Positions 53,901 to 64,000 of a stretch of DNA of 64,000 nt are shown in pieces (position 1 is the first letter of the stretch; the number at the start of each line of letters is the position of its first letter). The position numbers and the translations under genes were made by a program. The DNA is from Halocafeteria seosinensis. Its lineage: Eukaryota; Sar; Bigyra; Bicosoecida. The notes under the pieces were generated by a model. That model was not told the origin of the DNA. It worked only from the letters and a program-made list of their open reading frames with translations, and did not search any database. Location: positions 1 through 64,000 of the forward strand of contig LVLI01000327.1 of the NCBI GenBank assembly GCA_001687465.1. Reading direction: 5' to 3'.

Positions 53901-55496
53901 TCGTTGGATGGCATGAAACAGGGGCAATCCACGGGCGATGGTCAGCAAAACGAAGGAGCCCGTGCTAAACGGAAGTCCTTCCAGAATTTTGTCGAAAATG
54001 AGAAAACTAGCTTTGACGTTTCTGAAGCGATATATCGTCTGACAGAAGTTCAAACCAGAGAAGACTTTGTAATGTCGCAGATGTTGGCTGCCGTGTTTAG
54101 TTCTTTGCTGTTCAAACTTGACACCGCAGTCGCAGCGCGCCGATACCGTTACCTGGATTTGTTGGGCCGATACGGGTTTCTTGTACAAATTGAATCTCTG
54201 CTGTCTACCGTATCTAAGGAGGTGTCTATGCTGCAGGACATGTATGGCGTTTTCTTGCTGCTTGATACAGTTAGCGTTAAGTTGTGCCGCTGTACCACCA
54301 GCAAGAAAGGTCCTGCTCACAAGGGCTCGGTGATTGATAGCTATACCTCTTCTCCTAGGACGGATCCTCATGCCACCAGAGATAGTTTCTACAAAAGTAG
54401 TCCCATAAAAGCGCAAGTGCAAGGAATATTGGAACGCACGGGAGGCGCAACACATCACTTCTTTGGCACTGGAGCCGATTCTACTGGCGAGGCGGAAAGC
54501 GCACAACAGTTGCTCAAGGCTATTGAGCGAAACATTTCCGGTACACAATTATTCGCGGAGAGTAGCGACGAAGAGAACTTCGAATTTGATGATGACGCTG
54601 AAATTGCTTCTTTTCCCTCTCGTCACAAGCGTCGCATTCTGCGTGTTCTTCGCACTGTGTCGAACGAAATGTTCTGTCTTCGCTTCGTTTCGCAGGAGCG
54701 TACAGAGAAGCATAACTCTGTAGCCAGTACAAACGGGACCGCATCAAACCGTGCTCGAAGTTCCTCTTTTGGAAAAGGACGCGATTCCCCCTCTGATAGT
54801 ATGGATGATAGTCAGAAGAGTGACTCTTTTGTAGATCGGGTGAGCATGTCTTCAGGGGGCTGGGTCGTTGAACTAGACCTCTCTCCTGCACTCTACGATA
54901 TGTTGCCTGAGAGTCTACAAGCGCAACAAATACAGTTAGTACCGCTGTTATTCACTCAAGGGATAAATGAACAGCAAAGCTTTGCCAACGCTGTGAGCAG
55001 GGGTGGATTAGAGCTTCAGCGGAAAATTAACTGGGACAGCTTTTACACTCTTGCTGAATTTGCTATGGAGGCAGGTCCAAAATTGGTTGGGAATCATATG
55101 AAAAAGCTAGATCGCGATCTTCGGGCATTAAAAGTGCAAATAGACGAGGAGCAGCGAGTAGCTGGGAAGCACCCGCGCGTCCTTTCTTTGGCAGCAGACA
55201 TTGTTAGAATGTTACATGGCGGCCGAATTACGTGCTGCAAATCTGGTAAGGATAGGACTGCTATGAGTGTGACATACGAGCAAGCGCGTATTTTGGAACA
55301 TCGGCATGGATTGGGACAGCATAGAGTCCAAGAAGTGGCCAATTTAATGCGTTCGGAGGGTCCTAGGAAGTTTATCTGCGCTAAGAACGTTGGAGAGCCT
55401 CTTTACGCCTTCAACGCTTTCCAAAGTGCGCTGCTACCCGCACACTACAGACCTCCCCCGGAAACTCTTTCTGGAACAACAGATGTTGCTTCTTGA
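50918..55496 (+). CDS. Phosphatidylinositol-3,4-bisphosphate 4-phosphatase-like (INPP4 family)
   Basis: Exons 50918-50986 and 51081-55496 (94-nt intron); 1494 residues. Splicing unites a Cys-rich N-terminus, CSACLKSDC..QCAHCGVSILYH (possible zinc-binding CxxC pairs). A region with C2-like strands follows (about residues 95-500), then long disordered Ser/Glu-rich spacers. The C-terminal ~450 residues hold the catalytic part, with the CX5R motif CKSGKDRTAMSVTYEQARIL (C1409, R1415), which is the INPP4 signature (CKSAKDRT in animals). The following GPRKFICAKNVGEPLYAFN block is also family-typical. The enzyme would remove the 4-phosphate from PI(3,4)P2 on endosomal or plasma membranes. Length exceeds animal INPP4 (about 930-980) because of the insertions. 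Confidence 0.88.
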
Positions 55497-55536
55497 AACA
55501 ACGTGATAAATGGTAGTTAACATGTAGTTAACATGT

Positions 55537-56191
55537 TCAAAAGCACTTTTTGCAAACCGAATACGTGACCAGTGGTATTCCGTTGCCGTCCACATTTTCC
55601 ACGGTGGCGAGTATCAGCTTCTTTGATGTTGCCACACCCACCCTCATTTTCGATGCTATTTCCAGGAGTCGAGTTTCACAATAAGAAGGGGGCACCAAAG
55701 CAACAATATACCCAGCGTGTACATTAGTGGGATCGTCTGCATACCACAGTTCAATTGTTGGTTGCCACATCGGTCGCGAGCTCAACGCGATCCTTACCTT
55801 CATACACCAGGAAGTCTCCTCCGAACTTGATTCCTGAGGTCACCCAATACCCTTGTTTCCAAAGATCAACATATAACGCGTACTTATCCTTTTGGACCGC
55901 AAAACATGCAACCAACTCCGCTATTGTGCACGTGTGGTTGACAACAGTTCCATCCGTCTTGTTGACAACGGCATAACCGTGCTGCACACACAAGCATGCT
56001 TCTAGCGGGTGAACAATGCAGGGAAGCGTTGCCTCTTTTGATCCCTGACTGAGATGTCCTACAGCGGACAGGGGAATTCTGCATTCCCGTCGAAGATATT
56101 CTATGTCATCAACATCCCACAAAAGCATTACATAGTTCCCATTGCGGCAGGAGGAAGTGTGAATTTCCACGGGATTCCTCGCTGTTGCCAT
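55537..56191 (-). CDS. TSEN34: tRNA-splicing endonuclease subunit Sen34
   Basis: Exons (minus): 56191-55798 and 55736-55537 (61-nt intron); 197 residues. The start at 56191 was chosen because WDVDDIEYLRRECRIPLSAVG, the typical N-terminal block, lies 25 residues in. The catalytic domain has YVDLWKQGYWVTSGIKFGGDFLVYE (Tyr130), then VHAGYIV (H138) and SKKLILATV (Lys), the Tyr-His-Lys triad of the family. Sen34 cuts the 3' splice site of intron-containing tRNAs. The protein is shorter than human TSEN34 (310) because the variable middle region is small. Its stop lies 40 bp from the INPP4-like stop. Confidence 0.9.
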
Positions 56192-56655
56192 CCGGCAATC
56201 AATTAAGCTGCATCCAGAGTATTCAAGTAAACCAGAGACTGCGTTTGTCTCAACATCATGGTTCGAAAATGTACACAGTACAACTTTGGCGGCGTCTGGA
56301 ATCTGTCTGTGACTGACCACCGTCAGAATCTGGCAATCAGATTATCGTGCCATCTTCAAGCAAACAAACTTTCTTTGGCCGTACGGAGTCTCAGCATGGT
56401 AGAAATTCCACTTGCAGTGTGTACTACGGTCCTATATTTTGAGTATTGGTGTGTATAGCACTGAACAGCAAATAATTCTGTAGCTGTAGAACTTACAGAA
56501 CACGAGGTACGCCTAGCATACGTGTCGTGGAGCAATCCGAAGTTTTTCGTGCTCTGACGACGCCGAAAAGGAAGATCAAATTCCAAGCAACACGTATCAG
56601 GGGGTATCCACCTTTTTCTGTTTATTGATAGAGTTAGCTTAAACAAAGAAACGCG
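56192..56655. promoter_or_regulatory. Divergent intergenic region (TSEN34 / HslU)
   Basis: These 464 bp separate the TSEN34 and HslU start codons. A minus-strand frame (56646-56356) is open but shows no domain and does not splice into TSEN34 in a way I can support. No RNA gene was recognised. Confidence 0.4.
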
Positions 56656-58505
56656 ATGCTATCCCGTTCTCTCGTCTCAAGTGGCCGAGGATGCACAGGG
56701 AATGTCCTCAGAAGTACAGGAGCATTGGCAGCGCGTGCTTCCGGGGCTTTCCCCACGTGTATAAACAGTCTGACTTGGGAGTCATACAATGGTGTGAGAT
56801 GGCAACATGCTCAGCCAATGCCCATTAGTCTTCAAGCAGATGTTAAGGAAGGTACTGGAGGGGAAGGCTTTTCCTCCGAGAACGGAGGAGGAGAAGTTGG
56901 GTCTACAGCAGCTGCTGAAGAAGGAAGTGAAGGCATGTCTGCTACCGCTGCAGTAACAGCTGAGGAAGCATCAAGTTTGACTCCACGGCAAGTAAGTAAC
57001 AGCGTGTTCTAGGTTCGCAGTTCATCCTCTGTTTGTATTCTCTTACTTCTTGACGCAGATTGTTCAAGCTCTGGATGAATACATTGTGGGCCAAGAAGAA
57101 GCAAAACGTGCAATTGCTATTTCTCTGAGGAATCGGTGGAGAAGACAAAGAATTGATGAAGAACTGAAACCAGAAGTTATTCCTAAGAATATCTTGATGG
57201 TGGGGCCCACCGGTGTAGGTAAAACCGAGATTGCGAGGCGTCTAGCAAAGTTTGCGAAAGCACCGTTCGTGAAAGTTGAGGCCACAAAATTTACTGAAGT
57301 AGGATACCATGGACGAGATGTTGAATCCATTATCAAGTACGCTGTCTGCTTTATTCGTACTCTGTTTGTGCCAAACCACTGTCTCTTTCTGTTTTGGTTC
57401 CACAGAGATTTGGTGGAAACGTCGGCAAAACTGTGTCGCGAAATTAAACAGGAGGAATTCGCCGGTGAGATACAGCGTATGGTGGAAGAGAAGCTGCTGG
57501 ATTCCCTCACTGGTTCACAGGTGAGAAAGAGATGGGTGCCCTAACACGATGTACTCCAAATTACTTTACTTGTGTTTGTGTCGTTGCCTACAGTCTCAAG
57601 AGACGACAAGAGCCGAGTTCCGTAAACTACTCCGAGAAGGCCAGCTAGATGAGTTGGATGTAGAAATTGATGTGCCACGGTCTCGTGGCGGAGGGAACGA
57701 CAACCTCGAGTTTTCTGTGGGTGGTGGGCAAACTATCACCGTAGATCCGATGGATCTATTCTCTAAATTGCAAGGCCGCAACAATCGAAACACTGAAAAG
57801 CGTAAAATGAAGGTTAAAGACGCTAGGCCGATTATGGAAGAAGCAGAACTGGACAAGAAACTCAGTCAAATAGACTGGCAAAAAGATGCTGTGGAACTCG
57901 CGGAGCAACATGGAATTGTTTTTATTGACGAAGTAGACAAGATTGTCTCAGGTGCTAACAAATACACTAAGGGTGGGGACGCCTCAGCGGAAGGTGTACA
58001 AAGAGACTTGCTACCTCTCATTGAAGGTACTACAGTAGAGGTGAAGAAGTTCGGAAACGTGAAGACAGATTACATGCTTTTCGTGGCATCTGGGGCTTTC
58101 CAGGAAACAAAAACTTCAGATATGTTAGCAGAGTTGCAAGGCCGTCTGCCTATCCGTGTGGAGCTTAAAGGGTTGACTGCAGAGGACATGTACAAGGTTC
58201 TCACAGAGCCGAAGGCGAATTTGATTGTGCAACAGAAAGCACTGCTGAAAGCTGAGGGCATCGAACTTGATTTCACAGAAGATGCCATCAGAGAACTCGC
58301 CGAACAGAGTGCGGAGATGAATAAAACAGTTGAGAACATCGGCGCTCGTCGATTACATACAGTTATTGAAAGAGTGCTGGAAGAAATCAGTTTCGATGCC
58401 AGCGACATGGAATCGGGTTCCAAGCTCACGATCGATCAAGATTATGTTCAAGATAAGCTTAGGAATGCTCTTAAACGAGCGGATATCAAGAAGTTTATCC
58501 TTTAG
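56656..58505 (+). CDS. HSLU: Mitochondrial ATP-dependent protease ATPase subunit HslU (ClpY)
   Basis: Exons 56656-56991, 57059-57336, 57406-57520, 57594-58505; 546 residues; introns 67-73 nt. The first ~100 residues are a basic then low-complexity leader ([20 protein letters not shown]), fitting mitochondrial import. The AAA+ core starts exactly at exon 2 ([20 protein letters not shown]) with Walker A GPTGVGKT (161-168), the pore-loop region GYHGRDVES (bacterial GYVGRDVES, Val to His), a long I-domain, Walker [12 protein letters not shown], sensor-like [26 protein letters not shown] and GARRLHT. The C-terminus KKFIL matches the conserved RFIL end that docks into HslV. HslUV occurs in mitochondria of several protist lineages but is absent from animals and most fungi. 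No HslV is in this window. Confidence 0.94.
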
Positions 58506-59644
58506 GTTGTGTTTTCTCTTCTTGCTACTGTGTATGTGGGGAATTAGAGCGGCCGCAACCCTTGCTGTGCATTTCTCCGAAGGAATAATGCTGCGTAGAC
58601 TCTGGCATCGCATCGAACAAGGTTGAGTCAGAGTGTCAATGCATAATATACATTTTTGCTTCTTTCCCCCACAAAAGAGTAATAGTAACCTGGTAACTAT
58701 GTGACTCTGGTTGTCACTTGGCTCAACGGACTCTACAAAAGAGTAATACCATATATAGGTACAGTAGTAACCTGGTAACTATACAAGTCTTGTCCGGTGG
58801 TAGGACACAAATGGCAGCCCGGAATGAAACAGAGAGGTTGAACGAGTACTAAAAGATGACGTTATAGCGATACAATATAGAGGCTTTCGAGACGACTGAC
58901 AGAAATTTTCCGAACTGAACGATGGAATGTGGAACGAGAGCATGTTTCTTTCTCAACCGGGGAGCAGAAAGAAAGCGGCTGGCCGACTGAGAAAGGAAAT
59001 GGATAGCCTGAGAAAGTCTACAAACTAATAATAAGTGCATACTCGTCTGAACCACAACGTTCGCTAACTTGGATGGCTTACAATCGGTAGTGGAAAGGAA
59101 CCGGTATACACAAGTACAACGTTTACGACGAAGTACTGTACTGGTAGTACCACGACAAAAACGGAACAACTCCAATCAAGTGTCTACAGCACTGTTTGAC
59201 TAATAGGATGCCCAAAAAATATCAGCAAATACGCGTCGCCTCAGGCCCTTGTAGAAACGCACACACGCACGTAGAAAACTTTGCCAAACGTTCCGCATTT
59301 TCCCAAAACGTTGACAGAAGTTCACAGAACCCATGTTTGTGAAGGAAGCTGCTCTCCTCCCTGGTATCTCTTGCCGCCCTTGTTGTTCCCCTGGACTACG
59401 ACCCCTGGATGTTTTTTGGTTGTCCACCGGGTGGGAAGCCTTGAATACGCTTTAATACACCTACAAGATCCCATTTGGCGGAAGGGTTGATATATTACAT
59501 TGAGCCGTATACTCCTTGGTGAAAATTCTTTGCACCACAGGTGGCTCATCGGCCTTTACACGGTACAGGAAAGGGCAGGTGTCAATCCTGTGCCATCAGG
59601 AATTCCCAGTGTTAAGCACCAAGGAGACCTGAATTTTAAGCATA
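58506..59644. other. Long intergenic region with a short duplicated motif
   Basis: These 1.1 kb lie between two plus-strand genes. Minus frames (for example 58849-59175) show no domain and are rich in C/R/S, which I read as noise. A duplicated segment is annotated at 58671-58780. No tRNA, 5S rRNA, U-snRNA or snoRNA was recognised by eye. Confidence 0.45.
58671..58780. repeat. Short direct duplication
   Basis: ACAAAAGAGTAATA followed by GTAACCTGGTAACTAT (58671-58700) recurs about 64 bp later as ACAAAAGAGTAATA then, after a short insertion, GTAACCTGGTAACTAT (about 58736-58782). The repeat unit is itself composed of GGTAAC-like pieces. It could be a target duplication scar or a 3' UTR or terminator tandem. 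Confidence 0.55.
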
Positions 59645-62600
59645 ATGTCTCGGATGCTGTTTGCCCGGAAATATGCCTTGCTATCGCGTTTACGCGACAG
59701 TATGGGGAGTGAGTTTAGGGGCTTCAGCAGCTCGGCATTATCCTCTCCGTCGGCTTCGTACGCACCGTCACAAACGTCACTGCCTCATACACCGTCACAC
59801 TCTGGAAAACAGAGATGGAGCGAGTGGGGAAGTGGCAATGTCACTGCTCCCCCGGCGAACTGGCAACCCCATTGGAAGCCTGAGACGAGGACTCCCCGAA
59901 CGACTGTAAGCGCTGCCTCATTGTTGAATGATTGCGTAGACAACCGACACCCATTTGGAATTGTGCTACACCCAGGACATTAAAGATAGAAGCCCGTTAT
60001 CCATTAAGCAAACAAACGGTGCCCGTCATATTCGCCTCAATATGAAAGAAGCGTTTAATGCTCTAAATGCGGAGGTGCTCACGGATACCTATAATCAACT
60101 GAAACAGGTGTGTGCGAGTCATCTTAGTGTACCGATGCATGTCTCCCTTGTGAGTGTCGTTTTGCTTCTACAGCTCGAACACAATGATGCTGTGAATTGC
60201 ATTGTAATAACAGGAGCAACGAATCAAGTAAGCCGAAAACCACTTGTGCTGAGGATGTTCCAATGCAGAAGGAGCAACGTGTTTTGTACAGGTGTTTTGC
60301 TCGGGGAGTGACTACAGGCATATTTGGAACGCTCTTAAGAACGGCGCAAGTCATGAGAGAGTGGATGCTACTTTGCGCGCTCAGTACCAACTTTTGTGGC
60401 TCCTGCGGACTTACACCAAACCTGTAAGTCTGGCCAGGCGCGTTTGTGTGCCGTAGGTGATATATTCCTCCAACTGTTTGCAGATAGTTACTGTTATGGA
60501 CGGCCTGACTCTCGGCTCAGGCTATGGCCTTGCGTCCCATTCTGAATATGCTTACGCGACGGAGAATACCGCACTGAGCATCCCGGAGACTACTTTAGGG
60601 CTTGTACCTTCTGGAGGCTCCTCGTATTACTTATCTAGAATGGGGAATGGAGTGGGTATGTACCTAGCTCTCACCGGGGCGGCACTCCACGGTGAAGAAG
60701 TATATTGGAGTGGGATGGTACCGCACTTTACTTCAAGCAATGTCGCCCAACATGAGTCAGTTAACATAGCTGGTGAGCCTCATAGAGAGCCTTTCAAAAA
60801 TTTTGAAATGGAGAGTGATCGTCAATACCTTAGGTCACTGGAGTTAATTCGTGAAGATCTCGCCAATCGAAAGCATCAAGCTGTAGTCCAAGGAATGCCG
60901 GAGGATGCGAACGAAGAGGAGCTCCAACGTTTCTTTGATTTGAACACCTGGTACACATTGTACAGCAGTGGGCATAAAAAAATGGCTGATCGTTTTCTCA
61001 AACGAGGGTATGGCGGCATCGGAATGCTTGATAACTCTGAATCTCGAGGAAAATTTTTGGACTTCTATTCCAGTGACATAGTGGAGGGACGGGACATTCC
61101 TTCTCAACCCGAAGGGGTCAACGAAGATGTTCGGAATAGGATGTCCGGTCTTAATCTGCAAATGAAGTCCATCGGTCTCGGAGAATGCCCAGAGCAACCT
61201 TCGAGGGAGACAGTGCACAAGCTGTCTGCGATACGCAGAATATTCTCGGGCCAACCAGAGCATGGTGATCCTGTATATTTGGTCTCTCAAAGGTCTACCA
61301 AGAAAACTAAGAGTAGAATGGATTGGCTCTCTTCGATTGCTGACAAAGAATGGGATCCAGAGTGGGAACGAAAGCTCCCGCAACCGCTGGAACATGTGCT
61401 GCTGAACATCTATGTCAGGCTGGACCAAGCTCCCGCACGCAATCCGAACGTGCATCACATAATAACAGAGACAGTGCGGGAGGGCGTATACCGCGCTTGG
61501 CCTTTTGGCCTACTCGATCAGCTTGCACTGGATAAGCTTTGCCTGGACTGTGAAGTTCCGGATGATCCCATGTTGCATAGGCAAGTAGCTGAGGGTGTAA
61601 TTCTCGCAACTTCGAAGGTTCAAAACGTTCCTGCTTGGGCACTGACACATCCCTGGATAACTGCCAGAGACAAGAAAGAAAGGGACTGGAAGCAAGAAGG
61701 AAAGAGAGTTTATGACAGTGATGACGGCGGAGAGATGACCCCCAAGTTAGCAAGTTCTGACCCCATGTACAGCATGGGGTGGGAGGATATTCATTACGAT
61801 ATTTATGACACAATTGAGCACCCGGACTATGCTGTCCCTTTATCCTTGACGAAGCAACCGGACAACGTTCTCCCCAAGACCCCATCGACGATACAAGAAC
61901 GTCCTTTGAGCATCGCAGAAAGTCGCAGTGGCAATGTGTTCGGTGGCGAATTCGAAGCAGGGAAAACCGACGGACAGCAATGGAGATCGTTTCTCAAGCA
62001 GCAAAGGTATCTGAACAAGCGCAGTCGCTTGCCGAAAGCAAGTGTGCGCTATTTTGAAGAAGGGGTCTCTGGCGATCTCAGCAACCAGCTTGATGAGTTG
62101 GGGGAAGTAGTCAAATCTTATTCTGAATCTTATCAGGATATGCTGAAACGCCACGGTCTGGATACCAGCAGCAAAAGAGAACAACACGCTAGAGAGCTCA
62201 AGGAGCAGAAATCGTTCCTTGACGGCAAGCAATCTGATATTGGAGACAGTGACATGGTGAATCTGTATGATCCGTCGAGTACAGTTGAACGGGCCTCGAG
62301 ATACGTTGTCTTGGATACAGATGAGAAACTGTCAGTATTCACTCGCTCAACTGGAGAAGGTTTCGAAGAAATCAATGATCTGCGGGAAAAACTGGGAGCT
62401 GTAGGGGCGCTATGGGAAACACGCTATCCCTGGATGGCGGCGCCTATTCTTGGCGGTGCACGCGAGGCGGCGTTATCCATTTATGGATCTGAGGAGTTTC
62501 AGTTTTTGGATTCAATCCGCCAAGAAAATGGCATTTATAATCTTGAAAATGAACTATCGGAGTTCCACCTTCGCCAAGGCCCCTTAAGCGCTACAGAAGA

Positions 62601-64000
62601 GCACCTTTTGGATGCATTGCTTGAGGAACTGAAACAAAGTAACACTATCGAGAGTGTCCTAAGTTTTGGTAGACTCGGTCAACATTATAGAAACATGTTT
62701 TTTGAGTCATCTGAGGTGTCGACTAAGAAGATCCAGCAATGGGTGGCACAAATTCGAAGTCAACCGCAAAGTGCAGTTGAAGAAGAAGCTTGGGCCTTGC
62801 TGAGTTCCAGACTCCTTGAAGCTTATCGGGAGGCACAAAGTGTAGCGGACAACACAAAAGCTAAGGGTGGCAGGAGTAATGTTTCTACTGCAAAACAGCT
62901 TGACGTGATCAAGGAAGCAACAAGAAAATTATCCTCGCTGTCTGAAGTAAAGGGAAATTCTGCAAGTAAGCCGTTTAATGAATCTTCCGTCACTCCGTCC
63001 TCTGCATCTCCGTATTCGGCCGCCATCCTCTCTGAGGATTACTGTGTCCAACGGAACTCGAGCCATGAAGCCGAGATGGAAAATCGCCGTGCCCAACAAG
63101 GCTCATCCAACTTGAACGTGGATACGAGGGCCCTTGTCTCTCCCACTGGAAGCTCAACTAGGATAGACACCATTGATTCCAATGGTGCACAGAACCTGGT
63201 GTTCCAGTCTGTGGTCGATGAACTCGCGAATACCGAAGCATCAGACAAACAGCTTCACGTAGAACAACTTGCTTCGCAAACTGGAGTTAAGGACGACCTT
63301 GATGCAATGCTGTCGGTTGAAGGCGATAGCGCAAATAGTGTTAATGAGGAATCGGCAAGTGCCTCTCCGTACTACGCCCGCGAGAAAGATGTATATAACG
63401 TCCCTCTACAAGCAGCAAACCTCAAAAAATATAGAGAATTAACCTCGGCGACTGCTGCGGGTTACGAAAGCGATGCGTTGCAAGAGGTCAGTCCGGCAAT
63501 GAGAAATTCAATAGATTTATCTGTGTACCACAAACATGAGAGCGATCTCTCGGAAGATGAAAATTCTGTGAGGAACGTCGCCGTGGCTGCAGGACATAGT
63601 TTTGAAACTTCAGGGGTTGCTGCTGCCCGAGACGGGCGACTCTCAAACTCGACTCTTTCTGGGGTGAATAGTTCTTCGAAGAAATTGGAGAAGACACTTG
63701 AAGATGAATGGTTTTCATGGGCGTTGAGACATGGTGCAATTTTCCAAGAACAGCTGGCTAACGTCGCAAGGAAGAGTATGAACATGGAGCCCCTCAAGAA
63801 AGATTCTGAAGTCACGAATAACAAATATTCCGACCTCCTGGCTTCTCAATTCAGTGGGGCAAACAGAAATGACGCCAGTAAGATAATGGACTTGCTGCAG
63901 AAAGCAACAGAGGAACAGGGGCTGCCACTCGACAGAAGGAGGATATTGAAAGCTCTAGAACGAGGCGACATCAAAGGTGCAGCAGAGGAACTGGTTGGGA
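59645..64000 (+). CDS. 3-hydroxyisobutyryl-CoA-hydrolase/enoyl-CoA-hydratase-like domain with giant extension (possible mitoribosomal mS47; 3' partial)
   Basis: Exons 59645-59905, 59976-60107, 60174-60227, 60292-60423, 60484 to beyond 64000; introns 60-70 nt, all phase 0; 1365 residues so far without a stop. The N-terminus MSRMLFARKYALLSRLRDSM is presequence-like. The crotonase fold is clear: NMKEAFNALNAEVLTDTYNQL, CIVITGA, VFCSGSDYR (150-158; FCAGGDIR in HIBCH), VMDGLTLGSGYGLASHSEYAYA and IPETTLGLVPSGGSSYYLSRM with E228. The catalytic Asp of HIBCH (PDVGG) is Ser236 here, so the usual hydrolysis is doubtful. From about residue 400 onward the sequence diverges into charged helical segments and a Ser/Glu-rich tail. 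In yeast and plants an HIBCH-like protein is mitoribosomal mS47, which would tolerate loss of catalysis; that assignment is inferred. Confidence 0.78.

Noticed and set aside
53886-54548. 220-codon minus-strand frame inside the INPP4-like gene
   Set aside because: Lies entirely within the plus-strand coding exon and shows no domain.
1-64000. CRISPR array, insertion sequence, viral genes, rRNA operon
   Set aside because: No regularly spaced repeats, transposase, reverse transcriptase, capsid or rRNA signatures were seen.

Overview
This is nuclear DNA of a eukaryote. My gene models contain 63 spliceosomal introns, all GT-AG. Nearly all are 57-94 nt, most of them close to 68 nt, and one is 109 nt. 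Genes lie on both strands with very little space between them; two convergent pairs end only 6 and 9 bp apart. The gene set includes a mitochondrial HslU protease ATPase, AP-4 epsilon, PAAF1, an INPP4-type phosphatase, a two-SIS GCKR-like protein and a gamma-carbonic-anhydrase-like protein. It also includes a giant GCC2/GCC3-cadherin-TIG surface protein. HslU argues against animals and fungi. A free-living or parasitic protist fits best, perhaps from the stramenopile/alveolate side, but the sequence alone does not settle the lineage.

Layout. 1-5929 (minus): N-terminal 1901 residues of a giant secreted or membrane protein that continues past base 1. 6599-8332 (minus): mitochondrial DEAD-box helicase, divergent from an ankyrin-repeat protein (8733-10973, plus). 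11553-12489 (plus): LYR-like plus YccV fusion. 12659-15534 (minus): secreted kelch-EGF protein. 15818-19494 (minus): AP-4 epsilon, divergent from the gamma-CA-like gene (20136-21428, plus). 21575-24037 (minus): disordered coiled-coil orphan. 24271-27361 (minus): PUS1-type pseudouridine synthase. 27671-30565 (minus): strongly divergent F1-ATPase alpha-like protein. 30959-32734 (plus): serine carboxypeptidase. 32898-34736 (minus): double BSD-domain protein. 35024-36430 (plus): PAAF1. 36440-41062 (minus): 1540-residue orphan. 41779-42384 (minus): WW/RS protein. 42708-43431 (plus): ARF-like GTPase. 43614-45263 (minus): alpha/beta hydrolase. 45410-47387 (plus): two-SIS protein. 47394-49225 (minus): SIL1. 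50122-50343 (minus): possible small coiled-coil protein. 50918-55496 (plus): INPP4-like phosphatase. 55537-56191 (minus): TSEN34. 56656-58505 (plus): HslU. 59645 to the window end (plus): a 3-hydroxyisobutyryl-CoA-hydrolase-like domain with a very long extension, still open at base 64000.

There is no operon logic here, but mitochondrial functions recur: helicase, LYR protein, gamma-CA-like, PUS1 with a presequence-like head, F1-alpha-like, HslU, and the hydrolase-like protein that may be a mitoribosomal mS47 relative. A second group is secretory or endomembrane: the giant receptor-like protein, kelch-EGF protein, carboxypeptidase, SIL1 and AP-4. The most unusual items are the F1-alpha-like protein without a P-loop but with a retained arginine-finger motif, the giant hydrolase-like fusion, the LYR-YccV fusion, the 1540-residue orphan, and GC-rich palindromic elements and a recurrent CTTCAACTTG motif between genes.
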